This document shows, piece by piece, positions 35,920 to 44,932 of a DNA stretch of 64,000 nucleotides. The stretch lies in the NCBI RefSeq assembly GCF_038630985.1, contig NZ_CP152049.1, positions 5,786,501 through 5,850,500 on the forward strand, written 5' to 3'. The position numbers and the translations under genes are program-made. Source of the stretch: Paenibacillus sp. FSL H8-0548 (lineage in GTDB: Bacteria > Bacillota > Bacilli > Paenibacillales > Paenibacillaceae). The notes beneath the pieces were generated by a model that saw nothing but the letters and a program-made list of their open reading frames with translations, was not told where the DNA came from and did not search any database. Positions within the stretch are counted from its first letter, which is position 1, and each line of letters begins with the position of its first letter.

Positions 35920-36817
35920 GGCTATCACCACCTACTGTTTTAATAAAAATTTCATTTAATGTTGGTTCCTTAATTTCAAATCTTGTAATCGCTGTTTGCC
36001 CTAGCGCATGATGCAAGATATGGGCACCTACCGATTCGTTCGCAATCCCTACCTCGTAGCCGTATTCATGGCGATTCACATTCGTCACGCCGCTGATTCC
36101 TTCCAGACCGGACACTTCCTTCTCTGTGCTCAAAATAACGCGTTCCTTCGGAAATTGCTTTTTGATCTCCTTCAAATTTCCTTTTAGGACGGCGTTCGAG
36201 CGATGAAGAATCGTTATATTCCTGCAAAGCTCCTCGACATGCTCCATACGGTGAGTAGAGAATAGAATGCTTGTGCCTGAGTCACGCAGCTCCTTTACCG
36301 TTGACTTAAGCAGCTCAACGTTGACCGGATCGAGACCACTGAACGCTTCATCGAGAATAACGATTTTTGGCGAGTGAATGACAGCGGCGATGAATTGAAT
36401 TTTCTGCTGATTGCCCTTCGAGAGCTCCTCGACCTTCTTGTTGTAATACTCCGGTACCTCGAAACGATCCAGCCATTTCTTCAAGCTTAGCTCAGCATCC
36501 TTCTTCGACATGCCGCGCAGCTGAGCCAGATAAGTGAGCTGATCACAGACACGCACCTTCGGATACAAGCCTCTCTCCTCTGGCAAATATCCAAGATTAC
36601 GGAGCTGATCGTTGCTGTATGCTTTCCCGTTGTACAATATTTGACCCTCATCCGGAAAAATAAGGCCAAGCACCATCCGCATTGTAGTCGTTTTTCCTGC
36701 ACCATTGGCGCCGAGCAGGCCATAAATCTCTCCTTCGCTTACCTCAAAGCTGATGCCGTTGACTGCTCTTTTATCTCCGTATTGCTTAATAATCTTTTCT
36801 ACTTTTAATGGATTCAT
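35912..36817 (-). CDS. ABC transporter ATPase, NatA/YhaQ-like
   Basis: This 301-residue ATPase has Walker A GANGAGKTTTMR, signature LSKGNQQKIQFIAA, Walker B IVILDEAFSGLDP and the H-loop STHRMEHVEEL. A C-terminal DUF4162-like domain follows and ends EIFIKTVGGDSHE. It powers the overlapping NatB-like permease. It lies 17 bp after a second, different ATPase gene, so the operon encodes two ATPases and two membrane partners. Confidence 0.93.
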   Translation of the reverse strand: MNPLKVEKIIKQYGDKRAVNGISFEVSEGEIYGLLGANGAGKTTTMRMVLGLIFPDEGQILYNGKAYSNDQLRNLGYLPEERGLYPKVRVCDQLTYLAQLRGMSKKDAELSLKKWLDRFEVPEYYNKKVEELSKGNQQKIQFIAAVIHSPKIVILDEAFSGLDPVNVELLKSTVKELRDSGTSILFSTHRMEHVEELCRNITILHRSNAVLKGNLKEIKKQFPKERVILSTEKEVSGLEGISGVTNVNRHEYGYEVGIANESVGAHILHHALGQTAITRFEIKEPTLNEIFIKTVGGDSHE

Positions 36818-36834
36818 ATTGTTGATCCCCTCAC

Positions 36835-37749
36835 TTAGTTTGATCTTATACTTAATCGGTCTTGCAGCAGCAATGTACTCATAATCTCATCCAGTTCAAG
36901 CCCCTGCCGGCTAATGATTTGATACCCTTGTGAAGCGCACCATTTCTCGGCATCGACCGCTTTATTCGTTGTAACCCGGAAAGTCGTCCCTCCCGTGTGC
37001 TCCACAGCACAGTGGCCTGGCATAGCTGCAGCCTGCTTCGCAGTAAGCTCAGCTCCGCTAATGAATAACGTAAACCAGCTGCCAAACAGCTCATCCTTTT
37101 CGTACATCCCGAGCACTCTTCCTTGTGCCATAAATACGATAAAATCGGCAAGCCGTTTAACCTCTTCGATAATATGGGAGGTCATTAAAATGGTACGATC
37201 TCCCCGGTCCATGTAACGATGCAGCACCTCAATCATCGTCTTCCATGCGATTGGATCAAGCCCTGAGGATGGCTCATCCAGCAGCAGCAGCTCGGGACCG
37301 TGTGCCATCGCCAATGCGAACTCGAATTTACGACGCATCCCTTTTGACATTTTCCCTAGAAGCTGATTATCGTCTACCTCAAGAATATGCAGCAGCTCGC
37401 GATATCTATTCACATCCCAGCTGTCGTACCAGAACCTATGAAACGCCGCTTTCTCCTCTCCCTTCATACTGTCCTCATGGGAGGAGGATTGATCGTGCAA
37501 ATATCCGATTCGTTTCTTTAGCTCCAAATCCAGTCCTTGCTCCACATGTGATCCAAGCAGCTCGATTGAACCCTGATCAGCCTTATCCAGTCCAAGCATC
37601 AACCGGAAGGTCGAGCTCTTGCCGCATCCGTTTGGTCCTACAATTGCCGTAATATACCCAGCTGGAATATTCATATGGAGCGGTCCTAGCTTGAAATTAG
37701 AACGATTCTGTACTATACCATTCAATTGAATAGCAGACTCATTCATCAT
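36835..37749 (-). CDS. ABC transporter ATPase, YtrB-like
   Basis: This 304-residue ATPase has Walker A GPNGCGKSSTFR, signature MSKGMRRKFEFALA, Walker B LLLLDEPSSGLDP and the H-loop TSHIIEEV. It is probably the partner of the 241-residue membrane protein at 38178-38903, as in ytr-type operons driven by a GntR repressor. AAAGGA lies 8 nt before the ATG at 37749. The GntR gene ends 12 bp upstream. In Bacillus subtilis ytrABCDEF responds to cell-wall antibiotics; similar use here is inference. Confidence 0.9.
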   Translation of the reverse strand: MMNESAIQLNGIVQNRSNFKLGPLHMNIPAGYITAIVGPNGCGKSSTFRLMLGLDKADQGSIELLGSHVEQGLDLELKKRIGYLHDQSSSHEDSMKGEEKAAFHRFWYDSWDVNRYRELLHILEVDDNQLLGKMSKGMRRKFEFALAMAHGPELLLLDEPSSGLDPIAWKTMIEVLHRYMDRGDRTILMTSHIIEEVKRLADFIVFMAQGRVLGMYEKDELFGSWFTLFISGAELTAKQAAAMPGHCAVEHTGGTTFRVTTNKAVDAEKWCASQGYQIISRQGLELDEIMSTLLLQDRLSIRSN

Positions 37750-37761
37750 GCGTCCCATCCT

Positions 37762-38148
37762 TTAGTCGAAATGTTTATTCATCGCTTCCTTAAACAGTTT
37801 CTCCAGCTCATCCTCTGTGCACTGTACTCTTTTTCCCGCAATGACTGCTTGCTCCAGAGCTTCGACAACAGCAGAGAGTCGGTTGCGGTCACGTTCCTGC
37901 TCCCCAAGCTGCGCAACATAAGTACCCGTCCCTTGCCGTGTTCGGAGCAAACCCTCCGCCTCTAAATCGTTATATACCCGCTTTACCGTTATAACACTGC
38001 ACTTTACGGTTTGAGCCAGCTCGCGGATAGAAGGCAGCATCGTACCCTCTATCAATTGTCCGCTGACAATTAATGCACGCAGCTGGACCTCGATCTGATG
38101 ATAGAGCGGCTCGGCGCTTTGCTCGTTAATTTGTATTGGCAGCCGCAT
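37762..38148 (-). CDS. GntR-family regulator, YtrA subfamily
   Basis: This 128-residue repressor is the short YtrA type. It has an N-terminal winged helix (MLPSIRELAQTVKCSVITVK, YNDLEAEGLLRTRQGTGTYV) and a short helical dimerisation tail. It should bind operators upstream of its own operon, and dyads overlapping the promoter at 38933-38986 are candidates. It lies second in the operon, after the membrane protein gene. Cell-envelope stress is a common inducer in the family; here the signal is unknown. Confidence 0.93.
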   Translation of the reverse strand: MRLPIQINEQSAEPLYHQIEVQLRALIVSGQLIEGTMLPSIRELAQTVKCSVITVKRVYNDLEAEGLLRTRQGTGTYVAQLGEQERDRNRLSAVVEALEQAVIAGKRVQCTEDELEKLFKEAMNKHFD

Positions 38149-38177
38149 GGGCCTCACCTTCTTCCGTTCCCAATTGC

Positions 38178-38903
38178 CTAAGCTCTATAGGTGCGATTCT
38201 CAAGTCGATTCCCGATTCGATTAACACCTACCCAGAAAGCGACAGCACTTACTGCAATTACGGCTAATGTAATCCACCAGTTTCCACTTTCAATCTCATT
38301 CAATGTTGTAACCACTACGTTTCCAATCTTGAATAAGGTTAAGCAAAGCGATATGACAAGCAGCACGATGATGTAGATAAAATTAAACAAAAAGTAAGTT
38401 TTTCCAGAATGACCGACTTCCCAATATACGTAAGCAATCGCCATCGTCAGGGAGTATCCGAACCAGAACAGTCCATAAAGTATGAAGCTTCCAGCGTCTA
38501 TATCCGCCCCCATACCTCGTACAAACAAAAATTGAAGTGTGAAGAATACAAGCTGTGATAAAAACAATACAATCGTAAGCTGGATAATCCGGCCTAGCGC
38601 TATTTGTTTAGACGAGATCGGTAATGTCCGCCATTGTCCCAGCTTCTTCGTATACGTATCTTCTTTCCAGTAGCGCATCATCGTTTGATTCATTACAAAG
38701 CCTAGACAAGGCAGAATGGTCAAATAAATAAAGTCTGCTGCCCAGGTTGCCATGCCGCCTTCTTCACCTTGAACGACATCATTGATTAAAGGAACCGTGA
38801 ATAACAATACATAACCGATCATTACTAATGTAAATAAACTTTTCCATCGGTCCTTTACCAGCTCATGCTTCGCTAAGTACCAAGCGCCCTTCCATAGCCC
38901 CAC
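38178..38903 (-). CDS. ABC-type membrane protein, YtrC/D-like
   Basis: This 241-residue integral membrane protein has about six helices (for example LFTLVMIGYVLLFTVPLI and TYFLFNFIYIIVLLVISLCL). It resembles ABC-2 type permease subunits and is probably the membrane partner of the YtrB-like ATPase in the same operon. I start at a GTG at 38903 because AGAGGAG lies 8 nt upstream; the frame open to 38999 would overlap the promoter. It is the first gene of the operon. Confidence 0.8.
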   Translation of the reverse strand: MGLWKGAWYLAKHELVKDRWKSLFTLVMIGYVLLFTVPLINDVVQGEEGGMATWAADFIYLTILPCLGFVMNQTMMRYWKEDTYTKKLGQWRTLPISSKQIALGRIIQLTIVLFLSQLVFFTLQFLFVRGMGADIDAGSFILYGLFWFGYSLTMAIAYVYWEVGHSGKTYFLFNFIYIIVLLVISLCLTLFKIGNVVVTTLNEIESGNWWITLAVIAVSAVAFWVGVNRIGNRLENRTYRA

Positions 38904-38957
38904 AGCATTTGCTCCTCTCAAGCAATCAGTCAATATACTGTATATATCTTTATACAC

Positions 38958-38986
38958 AGCATACTCACTGTACACACCTTTGTCAA
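38958..38986 (-). promoter_or_regulatory. promoter of the GntR/ABC operon
   Basis: TTGACA (38981-38986) and TATGCT (38958-38963) are 17 bp apart on the minus strand. An imperfect dyad TACAG-8-CTGTGTA overlaps the -10 region, and ATATACTGTATAT (38933-38945) lies just downstream of the start. Both are candidate GntR operators. Confidence 0.75.
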
Positions 38987-39002
38987 CACTTGCCAACAAG
39001 GT

Positions 39003-39043
39003 GAAACGGCTGTCGCCGTCCTTTGGCGGCGACAGCGCGTTTC
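39003..39043. terminator. GC-rich hairpin between operons
   Basis: Arms with CTGTCGCCG and CGGCGACAG, extended by GAAACG and CGTTTC with one bulge, form a very stable stem between the cta operon end and the GntR/ABC promoter. No U-tract follows, so it may insulate rather than terminate. Confidence 0.5.
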
Positions 39044-39102
39044 ATTCCGGAGAAATATAGAGAAAGTATGGCGTAATGATATACTTTCCTATATTTTAAA
39101 AA

Positions 39103-39146
39103 AAGTCATACTGCCGAAAGAGTTGTCTCTTCCAGAAGTATGACTT
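39103..39146 (-). terminator. rho-independent terminator of the cta operon
   Basis: AAGTCATACT (39103-39112) and AGTATGACTT (39137-39146) form the stem, with an inner CTGGAAGAG/CTCTTTC pairing. On the minus strand seven T follow directly. It ends the transcript just downstream of the DUF420 gene. Confidence 0.9.
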
Positions 39147-39165
39147 CTAGTCCCGCCGTTCTATT

Positions 39166-39627
39166 TTATCCGAAAATAGCATCTAACATTGGCTTCGTAT
39201 GACCGCCTGGATACATGAGGTATAACATAATATATACCATCGTTCCCGTAATAGCAGTTACAAACCAAATTAACGAAGTCACCTTGCCCCACTTGCGATG
39301 CTTGGCGAATTTCTTCTTATAACCGAGCGTAAGTGTAGTGATCCCGAATACGGCGGCAACCGTAGCGAGCACAATGTGGAACAATAAGAAGACCAGATAA
39401 TAGGGCTTCAAGCTATCTGGCCCGCCCCATGCCGTATTGCCAACAAATATGGTTCGAGAGGAATAGATAATAAAAAAGATGGTTGCAGATATCGCTGCAT
39501 AGAACATCACCTTCTGATGCTCCTCCAGCCTGCGTTTAATCGCTAATCTCCATCCAATGGCTACCAGAACTGCACTAAGCACGATGAAAAAGGTGCTAAT
39601 TGTCGGCATAATATTATAAATGTTCAA
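39166..39627 (-). CDS. DUF420 membrane protein, YozB/CtaM-like
   Basis: This 153-residue membrane protein has four or five helices. YozB-type DUF420 proteins, named CtaM in Staphylococcus aureus, are needed to mature heme-copper oxidases, and its place at the end of the caa3 operon fits that. I chose a TTG start at 39627 because GGTGGGG lies 5 nt upstream and the protein then begins MNIYNIMPTIST, matching the family start; ATGs at 39648 and 39642 lack a site. It lies downstream of ctaG with a small gap and before the operon terminator. Confidence 0.85.
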   Translation of the reverse strand: MNIYNIMPTISTFFIVLSAVLVAIGWRLAIKRRLEEHQKVMFYAAISATIFFIIYSSRTIFVGNTAWGGPDSLKPYYLVFLLFHIVLATVAAVFGITTLTLGYKKKFAKHRKWGKVTSLIWFVTAITGTMVYIMLYLMYPGGHTKPMLDAIFG

Positions 39628-39665
39628 TGTTACCCCACCCATGTTCATATAATGATGAGTACGAG

Positions 39666-40562
39666 CTACGCCGTACCAGTATTCGTATTAGGCATTTCAT
39701 CGTCTACATGCTCGCGCTTGAACCATTGTTTGAAAATATACCACAAAATAGCGCCGTACATAATCTCTTGAACAAACTTCATCACAATGCCGCCAAGCTG
39801 CTGATCCTCTACGATATCCATCAAGTTAAAAAACTGTGGTCCGCTAAAGCTCTCTAGCAAACGGTTTGGATCGCCCGATACGCAATAGCCCATCGCAGTC
39901 ACCCAAACGTTTGGATCGCTATAAATGCTATACATTGACGTTTTCGCAAAAATAATTAACGCACATGCCGGTGTGAGGAGTATACCGTTCGCGAAGACAT
40001 AAGCCATTCTCTTCACATCGCTAAGCTTGGCCCACTCCGGAACTGGAACTGTAATTTGCCACCACATCATAAACGAGGTGATAAGCAAAATAAAATAATA
40101 AAGACGATGCACTGAAAAATGCGTCATCACATAGTCATGGACAATTGGAATATGATAGACCGAAAAAAGAAAGTTAAACAACAAGAGACAAATAATAGGA
40201 TGCATCAAAAAACGAAACTTTTTCCAAAATGGAGCGGAAAAGCTTTTGCGCCAAATGAAGCTCGGCACACCAAGCAATACTAGAGGCGGTACAACCAAAT
40301 AAGATAGTGACATATTGACCATATGAAACGTAAACATTAGATGACCTAATAGATTAAGCGGACCACCATGTGCCAAATAAAACAAAATAGCAGCTGATAT
40401 AAACATCGTCTTCTGCAGCCTAGTTGCAGGCGGTGCCTTCGGATCATGCTTCTCCCGCCATGGGCCAATTAAATAAAAATATAGAATAACAATAGCCGCC
40501 ATCCCGAACAAAAACATTGGGGTCCACAATTCCTCGAAACTAAAATATTGTAAGCCAAGCAT
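39666..40562 (-). CDS. ctaG: cytochrome c oxidase assembly factor CtaG
   Basis: This 298-residue membrane protein of the caa3_CtaG family has about seven helices and conserved histidines in VHDYVMTHFSVHRLYYFI and in the MFTFHMVNMSLSYL segment, thought to help copper delivery to oxidase in Bacillus. AAAGGAG lies upstream of the ATG at 40562. It follows ctaF, separated by a strong terminator hairpin that may lower its expression relative to the structural subunits. Confidence 0.92.
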   Translation of the reverse strand: MLGLQYFSFEELWTPMFLFGMAAIVILYFYLIGPWREKHDPKAPPATRLQKTMFISAAILFYLAHGGPLNLLGHLMFTFHMVNMSLSYLVVPPLVLLGVPSFIWRKSFSAPFWKKFRFLMHPIICLLLFNFLFSVYHIPIVHDYVMTHFSVHRLYYFILLITSFMMWWQITVPVPEWAKLSDVKRMAYVFANGILLTPACALIIFAKTSMYSIYSDPNVWVTAMGYCVSGDPNRLLESFSGPQFFNLMDIVEDQQLGGIVMKFVQEIMYGAILWYIFKQWFKREHVDDEMPNTNTGTA

Positions 40563-40603
40563 CGTGGATGCTCCTTTCAATAACAACTACTTTTTTTCTA
40601 AAA

Positions 40604-40636
40604 AGAGGAGGGACCCAAGCCTTGGGACCCTCCTCT
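40604..40636 (-). terminator. attenuating terminator between ctaF and ctaG
   Basis: A near-perfect stem of about 15 bp (AGAGGAGGGACCCAAG and its complement) is followed on the minus strand by TTTTTAG. It should reduce transcription into ctaG and the DUF420 gene. Confidence 0.85.
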
Positions 40637-40655
40637 CCTCCAATTCATTAAACGA

Positions 40656-40973
40656 TTACCACCAAGCCCAATACTCGGCCATAATGACACAAGTGAAAAC
40701 AATAAACACACCAGACAATATTCCGATGATCGCGAATGTATGTCCACGATCCTTCATATGCATCCAAAACGCCATTTGAATGAATACTTGCAATATAGCT
40801 AAGCCAATCAAAATGATGTAAGTGAAATCCTTGTTAATCTCTCCGCTAATTACAGTCGCGAAAGCGATAAACGTAAGCAAAACCGAGAATAAAAAAGCGA
40901 TAACATGCTTCTTAGGTCCTTCGACTCTATGACGCTTGGGGACTTCATCAGTGGATGTATGATTGTTCGCCAT
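40656..40973 (-). CDS. ctaF: cytochrome c oxidase subunit IV (CtaF)
   Basis: This 105-residue subunit IV of the caa3-type oxidase has three helices and the WMHMKDRGHTFAIIGI segment typical of the family. It stabilises subunit I and supports assembly in the cytoplasmic membrane. It begins 3 bp after the ctaE stop, with GGTGG upstream, so the two are translated as a pair. Confidence 0.92.
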   Translation of the reverse strand: MANNHTSTDEVPKRHRVEGPKKHVIAFLFSVLLTFIAFATVISGEINKDFTYIILIGLAILQVFIQMAFWMHMKDRGHTFAIIGILSGVFIVFTCVIMAEYWAWW

Positions 40974-40976
40974 GGA

Positions 40977-41594
40977 TTAAACCACCTTTCCCATCAAGTA
41001 AACGACGGTGAAAATGAATACCCATACAACGTCGATAAAGTGCCAGTACATACCAGCGACATATACCTTCGGTGCCGTAACAACAGTCAATCCTTTTCTT
41101 GACAATTGAATAATGATCAAAGTGATCCATGCAATACCAAATGCAACGTGCGCACCATGGAAGCCGACTAATGTATAGAACGAGGAGCTAAAAGCACTCG
41201 TTGTAAAGCCATGGCCTTCATGTAAATAATGAGCGAACTCATAAATTTCAAGTCCAAGAAAGGCTGCGCCAAGAATGACTGTAACGATCAGCCAATTAAT
41301 TAACGCCTTCACTCTATTCGTATGAAGCGCATGAACAGCGAAAACGCTAGTCAAGCTTGAAGTGAGCAATAGTGCAGTTGCAAGCGCAACAAGCGGCAAC
41401 TGGAACAGCTCATTTTCAGTTGGACCATCCAGCACTTGATGACGCAATGCCAAGAACGCTGAGAACAACGTTCCGAACAATACCGTCTCGCCACCAAGGA
41501 AAAGCCAGAAGCCTAATACTTTATTGCGACCCTCGAGGGTCGCCTTTTCTGGCTCATGAGGCAATTGCCCCTCTACATGCGAGTTTGCACTCAT
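40977..41594 (-). CDS. ctaE: cytochrome c oxidase subunit III (CtaE)
   Basis: This 205-residue subunit III has five helices, as in other bacterial caa3 oxidases, and motifs GFHGAHVAFGIAWI and YWHFIDVVWVFIF. GGAGGGG precedes the start, and the ATG overlaps the ctaD stop by 4 bp. It belongs to the ctaCDEF unit that makes the terminal oxidase reducing oxygen to water. Confidence 0.95.
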   Translation of the reverse strand: MSANSHVEGQLPHEPEKATLEGRNKVLGFWLFLGGETVLFGTLFSAFLALRHQVLDGPTENELFQLPLVALATALLLTSSLTSVFAVHALHTNRVKALINWLIVTVILGAAFLGLEIYEFAHYLHEGHGFTTSAFSSSFYTLVGFHGAHVAFGIAWITLIIIQLSRKGLTVVTAPKVYVAGMYWHFIDVVWVFIFTVVYLMGKVV

Positions 41595-43483
41595 GCTTTC
41601 CCCTCCATGTCTTTAAGAATTTCGTCTTCTTCAATGTGGAAGCCATGATCATCAATAACCGACCGTAGGAACATACTGCCGAACACGATCAGCAATCCAA
41701 CAATACCAAGTGCATAGCCTGTTTTGAATGAACCAAACAAATTGCCCCAGTCCTTAGCATACATAAAGCCTAGTCCCGCAACGAACAATCCAGCGCCCAT
41801 AAAGAACGGTAAAATGGATGGGGATGGCATATGAATTGGACCAATTGGCTCAGCAGGCGTCATACCTGTGTGGCCGTCCATTTTTTCTTTCCAATAAGCG
41901 TCATAACCACGTACAAGCGGCGTTTGAGCAAAGTTGTACTCTGGCGGTGGAGAAGGAATCGACCATTCCAGCGTACGCCCATCTTCCCAAGGATCTGCCG
42001 GTGCATTTTGCGGTTTGAAAGCTGTAATAACAACGTTCAACAGGAAGAAGATCGTACCGAAGCCCATCAAGAATGCTCCGACTGTACTAATCATATTCAT
42101 TTCATTAAAGCCTAGACCGTCAAGATATGTCCAGATACGACGCGGCATACCAAGCAATCCAAGGAAATGCTGAATGAAGAACGTCATATGGAATCCGATA
42201 AAGAATGTCCAGAATGTCAGCTTACCGAGCGTTTCATTCAGTATGCGTCCAAACATTTTCGGCCACCAGTAGTGAAGCCCTGAGAATATCCCCAGAACCA
42301 GACCTCCTACAATTACGTAGTGGAAATGCGCTACGACAAAGTAAGAATCGTGATACTGGAAGTCAGCAGGTGCTGCTGCTAGCATAACGCCGGTAACGCC
42401 GCCCATTACGAAGGTTGGGATAAATCCAACAGCGAACAAATTAGCTGCTGTGAATTTAATCGATCCGCCCCACATCGTGAAGAGCCAGTTGAAAATTTTG
42501 ATACCTGTTGGTATCGCGATAAGCATCGTTGCAATAGAGAACAATGCGTTGGCTACTGGTCCAAGTCCTACAGTGAACATATGATGCGCCCAAACCATGA
42601 AGCCTAAGAAGCCGATCAGGATTGTAGCGAATACCATGGAGCTGTAACCAAACAACCGTTTACGCGAGAATGTACTTATTACCTCGGAAATAACGCCGAA
42701 GGCTGGCAGGATGAGGATATACACCTCAGGATGCCCGAATATCCAGAAAATATGCTCCCATAGCACTGCGTTACCGCCGCCAGAAGGATCAAAGAAGTTA
42801 GCATCAAACAATCGGTCGAACATAAGCGCTGCAAGTCCAACTGCTAGAGCAGGGAATGCGAAAAGGATAAGCGCTGAAGTAATGAATGCTGCCCATGTAA
42901 ACATTGGCATACGCATGAATGTCATGCCTGGAGCACGCATGTTGATAATCGTTACAAGGAAGTTAATCCCCCCGATTAGTGTACCTATACCAGCAATTTG
43001 CAAGCCGAGAACGTAGTAGTCCACGCCATGATCACCGCTATAGGTTGTACCAGCCAGCGGAGCATATGACGTCCACCCCGCATCGGGAGCACCGCCAGTA
43101 AACCAGCTGACATTAAGCAAAATACCACCGAACAAGAAAGTCCAGAAACCCAATGAGTTAACGAATGGAAATGCTACGTCTCGCGCACCAATTTGCAGCG
43201 GAATAACTGCGTTCATTAGTGCGAACAAGAGCGGCATCGCCGCAAGGAAGATCATGGTCGTACCATGCATCGTAAGTAACTCGTTGTATGTATCCGCGCT
43301 AACAAAGTTATTAAGCGGCTTCCATAATTGAATTCGGATCAAAATCGCTTCCAAACCGCCGACTAGAAAGAAAAATCCGCCTGCGATCATATACAATATT
43401 CCAATTTTCTTGTGATCAACCGTTGTTAGCCAGTCCATTAGACCGGTATGACGCTTGACCGTATGCGTATGCGCATGAGCCAA
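41591..43483 (-). CDS. ctaD: cytochrome c oxidase subunit I (CtaD)
   Basis: This 630-residue catalytic subunit binds heme a and the heme a3-CuB centre and pumps protons. Visible ligands are the HPEVYILILPAFG motif with the His-Tyr cross-link, VWAHHMFTVG (CuB histidines) and HDSYFVVAHFHYVIVGG (heme ligands). It has twelve or more helices. The start is most likely TTG at 43483: AAGGAGG lies 8 nt upstream, whereas the ATG at 43501 itself contains that Shine-Dalgarno. It follows ctaC by about 30 bp. Confidence 0.95.
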   Translation of the reverse strand: MAHAHTHTVKRHTGLMDWLTTVDHKKIGILYMIAGGFFFLVGGLEAILIRIQLWKPLNNFVSADTYNELLTMHGTTMIFLAAMPLLFALMNAVIPLQIGARDVAFPFVNSLGFWTFLFGGILLNVSWFTGGAPDAGWTSYAPLAGTTYSGDHGVDYYVLGLQIAGIGTLIGGINFLVTIINMRAPGMTFMRMPMFTWAAFITSALILFAFPALAVGLAALMFDRLFDANFFDPSGGGNAVLWEHIFWIFGHPEVYILILPAFGVISEVISTFSRKRLFGYSSMVFATILIGFLGFMVWAHHMFTVGLGPVANALFSIATMLIAIPTGIKIFNWLFTMWGGSIKFTAANLFAVGFIPTFVMGGVTGVMLAAAPADFQYHDSYFVVAHFHYVIVGGLVLGIFSGLHYWWPKMFGRILNETLGKLTFWTFFIGFHMTFFIQHFLGLLGMPRRIWTYLDGLGFNEMNMISTVGAFLMGFGTIFFLLNVVITAFKPQNAPADPWEDGRTLEWSIPSPPPEYNFAQTPLVRGYDAYWKEKMDGHTGMTPAEPIGPIHMPSPSILPFFMGAGLFVAGLGFMYAKDWGNLFGSFKTGYALGIVGLLIVFGSMFLRSVIDDHGFHIEEDEILKDMEGKA

Positions 43484-43514
43484 AGTAGGTACCTCCTTCA
43501 ATCACCGATATTTA

Positions 43515-44561
43515 TTATTCGTAGTTAAGCTTCAGTTCAGATAAATATTTAGCAATACCTTCAATCTCTTGATCAGTTAAATCATAAGCCCCACTCATTT
43601 GGTTGCCCGGTTTAATTTCCTCCGGATCTTTGATCCAACGGTAAAGGTTATCATATACTGAACCTTCGTTTGAATATTGCGGATCATCGGTGTTAATAAG
43701 TATACCTCCGACAGACTCACGGCTACCGATTCCTGTTAGGTTAGGATAAGCCGGTCCGCCAAGATCGCCAACTGCGTGGCATGACAGACATTTGCTTTCG
43801 AACGTTTTAGCAAGTTCTGGATCGCTCGGAAGTGCTACAGGCTCTTGAAGAGCTGCAACCCAACGATCAAATGAAGACTCGTCCACTGATTTGACCTTAA
43901 AGTCCATCAGTCCGTGTGAAGGTCCGCAAAGCTCAGCACATTTACCAAGGTAAACGCCTTCTTTAGGAGCCGAGAAATACATTTTGTTTACGTTAGAGCC
44001 AGGGTTTGTATCGATTTTACCGGCAAGCGATGGAACCCAGAACGAGTGAAGCACGTCTGCAGACTTCGCTGTAATCGATATCGTTTTACCTTTAGGAATG
44101 ATAAGCTCTTGCGCTGTTTTCACTCCATACTCCGGATATTCAAATTCCCACCAGTATTGGTGCGAAGTAACGATTACTTGAACCGCCTCCGGATCCTTGC
44201 TGTAATCTTTAGCTAAGTTAAAGACAGATTGCACAGTCGGAACGCCCAAAATAACTAGCATAATAACTGGAATAACTGTCCAAATAATCTCCAGCTTATG
44301 ACTTCCTTCTACTTGCTTAGGAATCGTTTTGTCTCCCTTGCGTCTGCGGAAACGAATAATTACATACAAACAAATCCCAAATACGGCAACAATTACGATC
44401 ATCATGATCCCTATTGCCAGCTTCATCAGTCCGAATTGTTCTTCCGCTACAGGTCCCTGAGGATTAAGCGTTGACAAATCGCTCCGCCCGCAAGCCGCTA
44501 GAACCAGTACCATCATGGCCATAAGCGGCGCAAGCCGTTTTACAAATCGCCACCGTTTCAT
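43515..44561 (-). CDS. ctaC: cytochrome c oxidase subunit II (CtaC), caa3 type
   Basis: This 348-residue subunit II is a lipoprotein-like precursor (lipobox VLAACGRS) with two transmembrane helices. Its outer cupredoxin domain has the dinuclear CuA ligands (LGKCAELCGPSHGLMDF), and a C-terminal cytochrome c domain has CLSCHAVG for covalent heme and a methionine in KPGNQMSG. Fusion of cytochrome c to subunit II marks the caa3 class. It is the first gene of ctaCDEF-ctaG and lies downstream of a clear promoter. Confidence 0.95.
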   Translation of the reverse strand: MKRWRFVKRLAPLMAMMVLVLAACGRSDLSTLNPQGPVAEEQFGLMKLAIGIMMIVIVAVFGICLYVIIRFRRRKGDKTIPKQVEGSHKLEIIWTVIPVIMLVILGVPTVQSVFNLAKDYSKDPEAVQVIVTSHQYWWEFEYPEYGVKTAQELIIPKGKTISITAKSADVLHSFWVPSLAGKIDTNPGSNVNKMYFSAPKEGVYLGKCAELCGPSHGLMDFKVKSVDESSFDRWVAALQEPVALPSDPELAKTFESKCLSCHAVGDLGGPAYPNLTGIGSRESVGGILINTDDPQYSNEGSVYDNLYRWIKDPEEIKPGNQMSGAYDLTDQEIEGIAKYLSELKLNYE

Positions 44562-44677
44562 CATTAATCAACCCCACTTTTGACGTTATCGCAGCTGCCT
44601 ATCTTTCATGTGGCATACGGCTGACTGCGTGTTTCACAGATGTTTTTACAACTCCTGCAACTTAAATCACTTTATTA

Positions 44678-44706
44678 AATATAAAGTTGAACCCCTTATT
44701 TGTCAA
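44678..44706 (-). promoter_or_regulatory. promoter of the caa3 operon
   Basis: TTGACA (44701-44706) and TATATT (44678-44683) are separated by exactly 17 bp on the minus strand, about 115 bp upstream of ctaC. The leader is long enough for further control. I see no second clear signal in the rest of the 370-bp gap to the lipoprotein gene. Confidence 0.75.
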
Positions 44707-44932
44707 TGTTCCACAGAGAGTTCACAAATTGTTCTCAAAGCTGTCAAAAACGCATAAATTCAGCGTTTTTCGGATAAATGAGCTTGAAGTTTTGCCTCTG
44801 TGAAACAGCCTTCTCTCTACTCTACATTGTGCACCAAACCTATGGTCAATTATGTATGCTCAGTAAAACGTATATTTATAAAACTTAAACAAAAACTAAA
44901 GCTATTATCGTATGAATGGGGGTCCGTTCTAA

